Below the pieces are notes generated by a model, which had not been told where the DNA came from, made no database searches, and saw nothing but the letters and a program-made list of their open reading frames with translations. Made by a program: the position numbers and the translations under genes. From the NCBI GenBank assembly GCA_013377005.1, contig JACABE010000001.1:149307-213306 (forward strand): a DNA stretch of 64,000 bases, written 5' to 3'. Of the stretch, positions 25,707 to 33,890 are shown one piece after another. Within the stretch, counting starts at the first letter, position 1; each line of letters opens with the position of its first letter. The stretch is from Bacteroidota bacterium (GTDB lineage: Bacteria; Bacteroidota; Bacteroidia; Bacteroidales; JACABE01).

Positions 25707-26441
25707 ATGAAAAAACTATTCTTTTTCATCATCGTAGCTTTTCTGATAATTGAAACAAGTCATGCTCAAATGAGCTATTCTTCTTTTGAATTAAATATAA
25801 ATTCGCCCAACGAAACTGCAGTTTATAAAAAGTACATGGAAGGAAAAACTTATATAGGTGCATCTGGAGGTATATCTATTCCAATTGGAAGCGATTACAG
25901 CAAAAATGTTAACCTTGGCATCGGAGCCGGAATGCAGGGAAAATATTTTATCTCAGATCATTTTGCATTTGGTGCAAGTTTTAATTTTTACCGTTCTAGT
26001 TTTAAAGATGCTTATCTTCAACAAATAGATACTATGTTTACATACATTGCTTTTCAGGATTCTTCTCTTAAAGTGTTATCTGTAAGTGGTGCTTCAACGC
26101 TTTATCCGTTTAGCTTGAATTTTGAATATTATTTATCACCAATGCAAAAATTTAAACCTTATTTTGGTTTAGGTTTAGGGTTTTACGTAATCAATCATAA
26201 TGTTGAAATTTCAATTAATAAAGAAAAACCACAGTTTTTTAGAGATGAAGAAACATTGTTTGCAGGATCTTCTTTAACTTCTAATTTTGGATTTACACCT
26301 TATGCAGGTTTTATGCTTGATTTTAATGAGTTGATAAGTGCAAATTTTGAGGTAAAATACAATCAAATAATTTCAAAACCAGTATGTTCTGCATTAACTA
26401 TTAATATTGGTATTATGTTTAATTTAGCATATAAATATTAA
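25707..26441 (+). CDS. Outer membrane beta-barrel protein
   Basis: 244 residues. Signal peptide ending SHAQ (1-21), then a short linker and an eight-strand-like barrel pattern (about 45-244) with glycine-rich strands (GASGGISIPIG, LGIGAGMQGKYF, YFGLGLGFYV). The chain ends NLAYKY, not Phe. It resembles small porin-like or OmpW/PorT-like barrels in general pattern only. It is flanked by its own -7 element and a strong terminator, so it is transcribed alone. Function unknown. Confidence 0.75.
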   Translation: MKKLFFFIIVAFLIIETSHAQMSYSSFELNINSPNETAVYKKYMEGKTYIGASGGISIPIGSDYSKNVNLGIGAGMQGKYFISDHFAFGASFNFYRSSFKDAYLQQIDTMFTYIAFQDSSLKVLSVSGASTLYPFSLNFEYYLSPMQKFKPYFGLGLGFYVINHNVEISINKEKPQFFRDEETLFAGSSLTSNFGFTPYAGFMLDFNELISANFEVKYNQIISKPVCSALTINIGIMFNLAYKY

Positions 26442-26464
26442 CAAAAATTTTTTATTATATTATC

Positions 26465-26498
26465 GACGGATTGTGACAAACAATCCGTCTTTTTTTTA
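26465..26498 (+). terminator. Intrinsic terminator after the beta-barrel gene
   Basis: Perfect 9-bp stem GACGGATTG / CAATCCGTC (26465-26473 and 26481-26489), 7-nt loop, followed by nine T. Confidence 0.92.
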
Positions 26499-26519
26499 TT
26501 TACTTTCCTAGAATAACAT

Positions 26520-26527
26520 TAATTTTG
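26520..26527 (+). promoter_or_regulatory. Candidate -7 element TAATTTTG for the DUF4271-hemD unit
   Basis: Exact TAnnTTTG match 13 nt before the ATG at 26541. Confidence 0.45.
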
Positions 26528-26540
26528 CAAAAAATAATTG

Positions 26541-27479
26541 ATGCAGGGCGATACCATTTCATATAACTTAACACATGATACAAATAGCACATATTTTGTT
26601 TTCTGTAAGCCCTGCAATTTCCCTGTTATCAATAAAGCAGATTCTCTTCAACTTCAAAATGATTCATTAAGCTTCAAATATTTTTTTGATTATAGCTTTA
26701 AACATCCTGTAAGTAAAAGTCCTTCATCATATGTAGTAACAAGAGAATCAATATTTACATCTCATCAGTTACAGCTAGCACACACAAAACCTATTATAAG
26801 ACAAGAATACTCGAATGATTGGATAGCTTTGTTGCTATTGATTTGTTTTTCGTTATTGGCATGGATACTTATTTTTTCACACAAAAGAGTTAAGCAAATA
26901 TTCAAAGCCACCTATTCAAATAGAACGATTAATCAACTAATTAGAGATGGTGATTTATTTAAAGAGCGAATTGCTATAAGTTTTACTTTTATTTACTATC
27001 TGAGTTTCTCCCTTTTTGTTTTTCAATTATGTCATTACTATTTCAATTTAAAATTGTTAGGTCTTTATTCTCTTATTTTCTTTTTAAAACTTATAGTTGG
27101 AATCACTGTACTTCATATTCTGAAGCAAAGAGCCACAAGACTTATTGGTACTATATTCAAAAATAATACTGCATCCTATGTTTACCAGTTAAATGGATTT
27201 GTTTTCAACATTATTATAGGAATTGTATTACTTCCTTTATTGCTTTTTATGGTGTATTCGAAGGGTGCAATTTGTTCATTTACAATTATATTTGGTATTA
27301 TATTTGTTGTCATGTTAAGCCTGTTAAGGTATATTAGATATTTTATAATTGGAGTAAGTTATTCAAAATTTTCTCAGTTCTATTTATTTTTGTATCTTTG
27401 CACCCTCGAAATATTACCAATACTAATCATTGTAAAAATTATTATTGGATTGATTGACAGCAAAATGCAGATTTTTTAA
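26541..27479 (+). CDS. DUF4271 membrane protein
   Basis: 312 residues from ATG. A hydrophilic N-terminus (1-90) is followed by about seven hydrophobic segments (about 93-113, 145-170, 175-195, 225-245, 250-270, 285-305). The layout and the position directly before hemD match the DUF4271 family of Bacteroidota, whose role is not known. Context with hemD is conserved in the phylum, but a link to haem synthesis has not been shown. Confidence 0.82.
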   Translation: MQGDTISYNLTHDTNSTYFVFCKPCNFPVINKADSLQLQNDSLSFKYFFDYSFKHPVSKSPSSYVVTRESIFTSHQLQLAHTKPIIRQEYSNDWIALLLLICFSLLAWILIFSHKRVKQIFKATYSNRTINQLIRDGDLFKERIAISFTFIYYLSFSLFVFQLCHYYFNLKLLGLYSLIFFLKLIVGITVLHILKQRATRLIGTIFKNNTASYVYQLNGFVFNIIIGIVLLPLLLFMVYSKGAICSFTIIFGIIFVVMLSLLRYIRYFIIGVSYSKFSQFYLFLYLCTLEILPILIIVKIIIGLIDSKMQIF

Positions 27480-27514
27480 TTAATATTGCTGAAATAAATA
27501 ATCTTATTTCAATT

Positions 27515-28270
27515 ATGAAAGTAAAAAATATCCTTATCTCTCAACCACCTCCAGCAGATACCGAAAAATCACCTTACCGTGATTTAGCCGAAAAGTATAA
27601 TTTAAAAATGGATTTCCATAAATTTTTCAAAATAGAAGGCATTCCAGGTAGAGAGTTTCGTTTAGACAGAATAAATTTAGCAGATTATAGTGCAGTAATA
27701 TTTACAAGTCGGCATGCAGTCGATCATTACTTTAGAATTGCAAAAGAAGTTCGGTTTGATGTACCTGATATCACAAAATATTTTTGCATTTCAGAAGCAA
27801 TAGCACTTTATCTTCAAAAATATGTTCAATATCGTAAAAGGAAAATTTTTCACGGAAAGCAAACTTTTCCTGAATTAATGGATATTATTTTAAAACACAG
27901 AGAAGATAAATTTCTACTTCCTTGCTCTGATATTCACAAACAAGATATGCCCGAATTGCTGGAGAAGCATGAAATAAAATATGCAAAGGCAATCATTTAT
28001 AGAACAGCAGATAGTGATTTGAAATCAGTTATTGATATCAATAAATATGATATGTTGGTTATTTTTAGTCCATCCGGAGTAAAATCATTATTTAATAATT
28101 TCCCCGATTTTCAGCAGGGTGAAAAAATTATAGCTGGATTTGGGCCTACGACTGCTACTGCTATTACCGAAAGAGGTTTAAATCTAACTATTTGTGCTCC
28201 TACAAAAACTTCACCATCAATGACAATGGCAATTGAAGAATTTTTGATAAAACTTGCAAAGAAGAAATAA
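27515..28270 (+). CDS. hemD: Uroporphyrinogen-III synthase
   Basis: 251 residues. The protein shows the two-lobed HemD pattern: ILISQPPP at the start, VIFTSRHAVDHYF (Ser/Thr of the first lobe), and VIFSPSGVKSLF plus FGPTTATAITERG in the second lobe. It closes the linear tetrapyrrole hydroxymethylbilane into uroporphyrinogen III. HemD is poorly conserved in sequence, but these segments are diagnostic. It follows the DUF4271 gene by 35 nt, and a terminator separates it from rnpA. Haem supply fits the multihaem cytochrome in the window. Confidence 0.92.
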   Translation: MKVKNILISQPPPADTEKSPYRDLAEKYNLKMDFHKFFKIEGIPGREFRLDRINLADYSAVIFTSRHAVDHYFRIAKEVRFDVPDITKYFCISEAIALYLQKYVQYRKRKIFHGKQTFPELMDIILKHREDKFLLPCSDIHKQDMPELLEKHEIKYAKAIIYRTADSDLKSVIDINKYDMLVIFSPSGVKSLFNNFPDFQQGEKIIAGFGPTTATAITERGLNLTICAPTKTSPSMTMAIEEFLIKLAKKK

Positions 28271-28292
28271 AATCTAATTGAAAATCAATAAT

Positions 28293-28325
28293 AAGAGACG
28301 TTGAAATTCAGCGTCTCTTTATTTT
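28293..28325 (+). terminator. Intrinsic terminator after hemD
   Basis: Perfect 8-bp stem AAGAGACG / CGTCTCTT (28293-28300 and 28312-28319), extended inward by weaker TTGAA/TTCAG pairing, then a T-rich tail that reaches to within 10 nt of rnpA. Confidence 0.85.
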
Positions 28326-28334
28326 TATATATAA

Positions 28335-28703
28335 ATGCAAACATTTAAAAAAGAAGAGCGATTATGTAGTAAAAAATCCATTGACTTTTTATTTGCAAAT
28401 GGTAAATCTTTTTATTTTACTCCTTTTAAGATTAAATGGCTATATCAGGATTTTGAAACCGATTACCCTGTTCAAATAATGATTGTTGTGCCAAAAAGAT
28501 ATTTCAAAAAAGCCCACGAACGTAATAAAATTAAAAGACAAATTAGAGAAGCTTACAGAATAAATAAGTTTATTTTATACGATTCGTTGAAAATCAAAGA
28601 AAAAAAGATTTCTTTGGCAATTATTTATAATGGAAAAGAAATTTCTTCTTACAAATTGATAGAAGAGAAAATAATCTTAATTTTACAACGTTTAATACTG
28701 TAA
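28335..28703 (+). CDS. rnpA: Ribonuclease P protein component
   Basis: 122 residues, typical length. The family signature RNKIKRQIREAYR (about 64-76) is intact, with a basic, central-cleft composition and KEERLCSKKSIDFLF at the start, which is the usual RnpA opening. It helps the RNase P RNA cleave the 5' leader of pre-tRNA. As in many bacteria it is next to yidD; rpmH is not adjacent here. Confidence 0.96.
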   Translation: MQTFKKEERLCSKKSIDFLFANGKSFYFTPFKIKWLYQDFETDYPVQIMIVVPKRYFKKAHERNKIKRQIREAYRINKFILYDSLKIKEKKISLAIIYNGKEISSYKLIEEKIILILQRLIL

Positions 28704-28761
28704 ATATTATTCATCAAAATTTGGTTAACTGATTAAAACATTTATTTGTATAGTTGAAAAG

Positions 28762-28983
28762 ATGAAAAAGATATTGGGAAATTTATTTATTATCATTATA
28801 AGATTCTATCAATATGTTATTTCTCCATATTTTCCCGCTTCTTGTCGCTATACACCAACTTGTTCGGTTTATAGTATAGAAGCATTAAAGAAACATGGTC
28901 CCTTTAAAGGTGGATGGCTTACTATTAAACGAATTCTTTCTTGTAATCCATGGGGTGGAAACGGTTATGATCCTGTTCCTTAA
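28762..28983 (+). CDS. yidD: Membrane protein insertion efficiency factor YidD
   Basis: 73 residues. Family-specific core: [33 protein letters not shown] and [15 protein letters not shown], with three conserved Cys residues. It is a small amphipathic protein at the inner face of the membrane and aids YidC-dependent insertion. It follows rnpA by 58 nt, the standard order. Confidence 0.96.
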   Translation: MKKILGNLFIIIIRFYQYVISPYFPASCRYTPTCSVYSIEALKKHGPFKGGWLTIKRILSCNPWGGNGYDPVP

Positions 28984-29009
28984 AATTAATAAATTATAAA
29001 AGTAAAAAA

Positions 29010-30680
29010 ATGATACATTCCAAGTCTTTAAAAATAAAATTCTTACTTATTTTTTTTGTAATATTCAATTTTTCAGGATTTTCACAAAAGAATAATGATT
29101 TTGAAATTTCAAAAAATCTTGAGATATTTACGACACTTTATCGCCAATTACACTTAAATTACGTAGATGAAATAAATTCAGGCGATTTGATGAAGAAAGG
29201 CATTGATGCAATGCTTGATAATTTAGATCCTTATACAGTTTATATTCCAGAATCTGATATTGAAGATTATAAATTAATGACTACCGGACAATATGGCGGT
29301 GTGGGAGCTTTAATTCACCAAAAAGGTGACTATGTGATAATTTCTGACCCTTACGAAGGATTTCCTGCTTTTAAAGCAGGTTTAATTCCAGGAGATAAAA
29401 TTATAGAAGTAAACAAGCAATCAGCTAAAGGGAAATCGCAGAGTGACATAAGTTCTATTTTCAAAGGACAACCCGGAACAACTCTAACTGTTTTGATTGA
29501 AAGGGAAGGCGAAACCAAACCTATTGAAAAGGTGTTGACTCGCGAAGAAATAAAACTATTGAATGTTCCATACTATGGTGTTGTGGGAAAGGATGTAGGC
29601 TATATTAAGTTAAGTAGTTTTACAATGGATGCAGGGAAAGATGTAAAAGATGCTTTCCTTAAACTGAGAGACAAAGATAAAGTAAAATCAATTATTATTG
29701 ATTTGAGAGGAAACGGTGGTGGATTGCTCCAGGAGGCTGTTAATATTGTAAATATTTTTGTTGATAAAGGACAACTTGTTGTAAGTACAAAAGGAAAAGT
29801 AAGTGAACGTAATTTTTCTCACAAAACAATGGAACAAGCTATTGACAACAATATACCCTTGGTTATTTTAGTTGATAGAAGCAGTGCTTCAGCTTCAGAA
29901 ATTGTATCGGGAGCTATTCAGGATTTAGATAGAGGTTTGATTGTAGGACAAAAAACTTATGGAAAAGGTCTGGTGCAAAATGTATTTCCTGTAAGCTATA
30001 ATGCACAGGTAAAAATCACCATCGCCAAATATTATATTCCAAGTGGTAGATGTATCCAGGTTATTGATTATGCTCATAAAGACGAAGATGGAAATCCTGG
30101 CAAAATTCCAGATTCATTAAAAACTGCTTTTAAAACTAAAGGGGGAAGAACTGTATATGATGGCGGTGGAATTGAGCCAGATATTACATTGGAAGCTGAA
30201 AAAACAAGCAATATTGTCATAAGCTTATTAACTAAATTTTTAATTTTCGATTATGCAAACTATTTTAAAAGAAAAAATGTCAGTATAAATTCTCCAAGAG
30301 AATTTATTGTAACAGACGCTATTTATGATGACTTTTTGAAATACTTAAACGGAAAAGATTATGATTATATTACAAGAAGTGAAAAAAATCTCGCTGAATT
30401 AAAAGCAATTGCAGAAAAAGAAAATTATTTTGATGCTATAAAGATTGAATATCAAGCATTAAAAGATAAACTTATACATGATAAAAATGCAGACCTCGTT
30501 AAGAATAAAGCTGAGATAAAAACTTTATTGAAAATGGAAATCGTAAATAGGTATTTTTATCAAAAAGGAAGTATAGAGGCATCACTTTCAGATGATAATG
30601 AAATTTTAAAAGCTGTTGAATTACTAAATGATACAACTAAATACAAAAAAATTCTTAGCAAATCCGGAGATCAAAAATAG
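29010..30680 (+). CDS. S41-family C-terminal processing peptidase
   Basis: 556 residues. Signal peptide (about 1-25), an N-terminal helical segment, PDZ domain (about 85-170; GVGALI, GFPAFKAGLIPGDKI), and the S41 protease domain (about 190-360) with the catalytic pair Ser294 (RSSASASE) and Lys319 (TYGKGLVQ), 25 residues apart as in Prc/CtpA. The C-terminal 170 residues are helical and family-typical. It acts in the periplasm on unfolded or tagged protein C-termini. It follows yidD by 26 nt. Confidence 0.94.
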   Translation: MIHSKSLKIKFLLIFFVIFNFSGFSQKNNDFEISKNLEIFTTLYRQLHLNYVDEINSGDLMKKGIDAMLDNLDPYTVYIPESDIEDYKLMTTGQYGGVGALIHQKGDYVIISDPYEGFPAFKAGLIPGDKIIEVNKQSAKGKSQSDISSIFKGQPGTTLTVLIEREGETKPIEKVLTREEIKLLNVPYYGVVGKDVGYIKLSSFTMDAGKDVKDAFLKLRDKDKVKSIIIDLRGNGGGLLQEAVNIVNIFVDKGQLVVSTKGKVSERNFSHKTMEQAIDNNIPLVILVDRSSASASEIVSGAIQDLDRGLIVGQKTYGKGLVQNVFPVSYNAQVKITIAKYYIPSGRCIQVIDYAHKDEDGNPGKIPDSLKTAFKTKGGRTVYDGGGIEPDITLEAEKTSNIVISLLTKFLIFDYANYFKRKNVSINSPREFIVTDAIYDDFLKYLNGKDYDYITRSEKNLAELKAIAEKENYFDAIKIEYQALKDKLIHDKNADLVKNKAEIKTLLKMEIVNRYFYQKGSIEASLSDDNEILKAVELLNDTTKYKKILSKSGDQK

Positions 30681-30761
30681 CAATTAATGTTATATATTTC
30701 TAACTAGCTTCGTGATTAAAAATAGCACACTCTTGATTTGCATTCATTGAATATCTTTAAA

Positions 30762-32321
30762 ATGCCTACAAAAAAAACTATTAATCGCAACGATATTTAC
30801 CTTTTCGGTTTAATTTTATTGGCTATTGGCATACCTCTTTCAAATGTTTTAATGAGTGTTTCGCAAATAATTTTATTTGCAAATTGGTTATTTGATAAAA
30901 ATATACTTAAGAAAATTAAAACTTTTTTTTATAATAAACCAGCATTAATATTTTCATTAATATTTCTATTACATCTGATTGGTTTGCTTTATACATCTGA
31001 TTTTAATTATGCTTTTAAAGATTTACGCACAAAGATTCCCATTTTATTATTGCCGCTTCTAATAAGTACATCGCCATTAATTGACGAAAAAAAATTCAGA
31101 TTAGTTTTATCTTTTTTTGTTGGTTCTGTTTTATTTGCATCTATTGTTTGTTATTCCGTGTATCTTAAACAAGAATATGAAGACATCCGTCAAATATCAA
31201 TATTTATATCACATATCCGGTTTAGTCTGAATATTTGTTTAGCTATCTGCATTTTATTTTATTTTGTTTATAAAGAATATATATCAATACAAAAAAGATG
31301 GATTATTATTGCATCCATTCTTTGGCTTATATATTTTCTATTTATACTGCAATCGGCTACCGGAATAATCATATTGTTCCTCTTTTTTCTGATGTTTCTG
31401 GTTTATTCTATTATTTGTTTAAAAAAACGGGTATATAAATTATTTATACTATTAATATTAGTAGCTTTACCGGTTTCACTTTTTATATTTATAAAAACTA
31501 CCATTCATTCTTATTTTAATGTTGAAAATAAAAATATTACAAGCTTAGAAAAATTTACACCAAGAGGTAATTTATATTATCATGATACAATAAATTCTGG
31601 CGTTGAAAATGGTAATTATATTGGATTATACGTTTGCCCTGATGAACTCAAACAATCATGGGAAGAAAGGAGCATGATAAATATAGACAGTAATGACAGA
31701 ATCGGGCAACGTCTATCAAATACTTTAATTCGTTTTTTAAATTCAAAGGGATTGCGAAAAGATGCAGATGGAGTGAAAGCTTTAACTGATTTAGAAATAA
31801 AAGCTATAGAGAAAGGGTGTGCAAATATTATATATCTTCTGCATCCGGGTTTACAGGCAAGGTTATATAATGTGTTGTTTGAGTATGAGTCGTACAAAAT
31901 TTCAAGGAATACACGTGGACACTCAATATTTCAGCGTTTTGAACTCTGGAGGGCTGCAGTAGGGATAATTAAAAACAATTTTTGGTTTGGTGTCGGAACC
32001 GGTGATATGGTTGTTGTTTACGAGAATCAATTAAAAGAAATGAAATCAGATTTAGCAGGAGAAAAATTAAGAGCTCACAACCAGTATTTATCAATATTTT
32101 CTGCATTTGGAATCGTTGGATTTATTGTTTTTTTGCTGGCTTTGATTTCCCCAGCACTTTTAAACCATTCTTTCAGAGATTTTTACTTCCTTTCTTTTTT
32201 TATAATTCTTTGTTTATCTATGATTAATGAGGATACAATTGAATCACAAGCAGGAGTTACTTTTTTTGCCTTTTTCTATTCTTTTTTATTACTATCAAGA
32301 GAAATAGACTCAAAACAGTAA
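30762..32321 (+). CDS. O-antigen ligase-like (Wzy_C) membrane protein
   Basis: 519 residues from ATG at 30762 (an in-frame TTG at 30738 is less likely). About eleven hydrophobic segments; a periplasmic loop of some 150 residues (about 245-410) divides them, ending in HSIFQRFELWRAAVGIIKNNFWFGVGTGD and followed by HNQYLSIFSAFGIVGF, both typical of the O-antigen ligase/polymerase superfamily. These proteins join or polymerise glycans at the outer face of the inner membrane. With no glycosyltransferase cluster nearby the exact substrate is open. Confidence 0.85.
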   Translation: MPTKKTINRNDIYLFGLILLAIGIPLSNVLMSVSQIILFANWLFDKNILKKIKTFFYNKPALIFSLIFLLHLIGLLYTSDFNYAFKDLRTKIPILLLPLLISTSPLIDEKKFRLVLSFFVGSVLFASIVCYSVYLKQEYEDIRQISIFISHIRFSLNICLAICILFYFVYKEYISIQKRWIIIASILWLIYFLFILQSATGIIILFLFFLMFLVYSIICLKKRVYKLFILLILVALPVSLFIFIKTTIHSYFNVENKNITSLEKFTPRGNLYYHDTINSGVENGNYIGLYVCPDELKQSWEERSMINIDSNDRIGQRLSNTLIRFLNSKGLRKDADGVKALTDLEIKAIEKGCANIIYLLHPGLQARLYNVLFEYESYKISRNTRGHSIFQRFELWRAAVGIIKNNFWFGVGTGDMVVVYENQLKEMKSDLAGEKLRAHNQYLSIFSAFGIVGFIVFLLALISPALLNHSFRDFYFLSFFIILCLSMINEDTIESQAGVTFFAFFYSFLLLSREIDSKQ

Positions 32322-32352
32322 TAATTTTTAATGATGACTTAAATATTATTTG

Positions 32353-32360
32353 TATTTTTG
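32353..32360 (+). promoter_or_regulatory. Candidate -7 element TATTTTTG for the cytidine deaminase gene
   Basis: Exact TAnnTTTG match 26 nt before the ATG at 32387. Confidence 0.4.
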
Positions 32361-32386
32361 AATTTCATAAACTGAAAACGAAAGTT

Positions 32387-32884
32387 ATGGAAGAAAAAGA
32401 AGTGAAAATTCGTTATACGATTTATCAAACTATCGAAGAATTATCAAAAGAAGAACAACTTTTGCTCGAAAAAGCTAAAATTGCAACAAAATCAGCCTAT
32501 GCTCCTTATTCTGGTTTTAATGTAGGTGCAGCTATTTTGCTTGAAAACGGAATAATAGTTACAGGTAATAATCAGGAAAATGCAGCTTATCCATCAGGTT
32601 TATGCGCAGAAAGGGTTGCTATGTTTGCTGCATCATCCCATTACCCGGATATTCCTATGAAAATAATTGCCATTACTGCTAATTCCGAAAAATTTGAAGT
32701 TAACTTTCCAATTTCGCCATGTGGTTCTTGTCGTCAGGTTATGTCGGAATATGAAACTAAACAAAATCAGCCAATGAAAGTAATTTTAATGGGTTCTAAA
32801 GGGGATATTCAAGTAATTAATACTATTTCCGGTTTGTTGCCATTTATGTTTCATGCCGATGAATTAAAACAAAAAAATATATGA
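32387..32884 (+). CDS. cdd: Cytidine deaminase
   Basis: 165 residues. Zinc and catalytic residues are present: CAE (Cys73, Glu75) and PCGSCRQ (Cys112, Cys115), with YSGFNVGAA earlier, so it is the tetrameric short-chain class that deaminates cytidine and deoxycytidine for pyrimidine salvage. It is about 25-30 residues longer than Bacillus Cdd, mostly at the N-terminus. Its stop overlaps the next start by 4 nt. Confidence 0.95.
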   Translation: MEEKEVKIRYTIYQTIEELSKEEQLLLEKAKIATKSAYAPYSGFNVGAAILLENGIIVTGNNQENAAYPSGLCAERVAMFAASSHYPDIPMKIIAITANSEKFEVNFPISPCGSCRQVMSEYETKQNQPMKVILMGSKGDIQVINTISGLLPFMFHADELKQKNI

Positions 32885-33756
32885 AGACTAAGTTGATGGC
32901 AATCCTTTTAATAATATTAACTTGTGCAATGGTAAAAGATAAACCGGCTTATGTACTTTATGATAAAAAAGGAAATCTTACGTCTTACGAAAAATTGTTG
33001 AATGAGGCTAATGAAGCTGATATTGTCTTTTTTGGTGAATTGCATGACAACCCAATTTGTCATTGGCTTCAGCTTGAACTTACAAAGGATTTATTCAAAA
33101 CAAAAAAAGACGAATTAGTGTTAGGTGCTGAAATGTTTGAGGCTGATAACCAACTTTTATTAGATGAATATATGTCAGGAATCATTAAGGGATCTAATTT
33201 TGAAACAGAAGTAAAATTATGGCCCAATTACAAAACCGATTATAAACCTCTGCTAGAATTTTCACGTAAAAATAAAATTTCGTTTATTGCCACTAACATT
33301 CCCCGCCGTTATGCATCTCTGGTTAACAAAGCTGGATTTGAAGCTCTGGATGCTTTAAGTAAAGAAGCAAAGTCTTTCATTGCGCCCTTACCTTTCAAAT
33401 ATAATGCTGATTTGAATTGCTATAAACAGATGTTGAAACCAGATAGTAGCGGAATGGGTGGAGCTTCTCATATATCTTCTAATTTACCTAAAGCCCAAGC
33501 AGCAAAAGATGCAACAATGGCTCATTTTATTCTACAAAACTGGAGCAAAGGAAAAGTTTTTTTACATTTCAATGGAACGTATCATTCCGATGATTTTGAA
33601 AGTATTGTCTGGTATCTTAAAGATGCTAAACCTAAGTTAAAGATACTTACTATTGCCAGTATAGAACAAGCTACAATGGATACATTATCTAAAGAAAATT
33701 ACAATAAAGCAGATTATATTTTATGCATACCTGCGGATATGTGTAAAACACACTAA
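32881..33756 (+). CDS. ChaN-like haem-binding envelope protein
   Basis: 291 residues. N-terminal hydrophobic signal (1-17) with a Cys after ILT; the lipobox is imperfect, so lipidation is uncertain. The body matches the ChaN/PF04187 family: VFFGELHDNPICHWLQLEL near residue 50, ATNIPRRYASLV, and HFNGTYHSDDFESIVWYL. Characterised relatives bind haem and are tied to iron uptake. It overlaps cdd by 4 nt (ATGA), so the two are translationally coupled. Confidence 0.88.
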   Translation: MKTKLMAILLIILTCAMVKDKPAYVLYDKKGNLTSYEKLLNEANEADIVFFGELHDNPICHWLQLELTKDLFKTKKDELVLGAEMFEADNQLLLDEYMSGIIKGSNFETEVKLWPNYKTDYKPLLEFSRKNKISFIATNIPRRYASLVNKAGFEALDALSKEAKSFIAPLPFKYNADLNCYKQMLKPDSSGMGGASHISSNLPKAQAAKDATMAHFILQNWSKGKVFLHFNGTYHSDDFESIVWYLKDAKPKLKILTIASIEQATMDTLSKENYNKADYILCIPADMCKTH

Positions 33757-33835
33757 ATACAATTTATATTAAACGTTCTAAAAAGTTAATGAAACAGTTT
33801 GTATATTTGAATTATACAAGAGAGGAGAAAGTAAT

Positions 33836-33866
33836 AAAAAAGACGCCCTACAAGGCGTCTTTTTTA
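33836..33866. terminator. Bidirectional intrinsic terminator between ChaN-like and PpiD-like genes
   Basis: Perfect 12-bp stem AAAAAAGACGCC / GGCGTCTTTTTT (33836-33847 and 33854-33865) with a 6-nt loop, between two convergent genes. Confidence 0.93.
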
Positions 33867-33890
33867 TTTATATAATAGAAGGGGATTTGT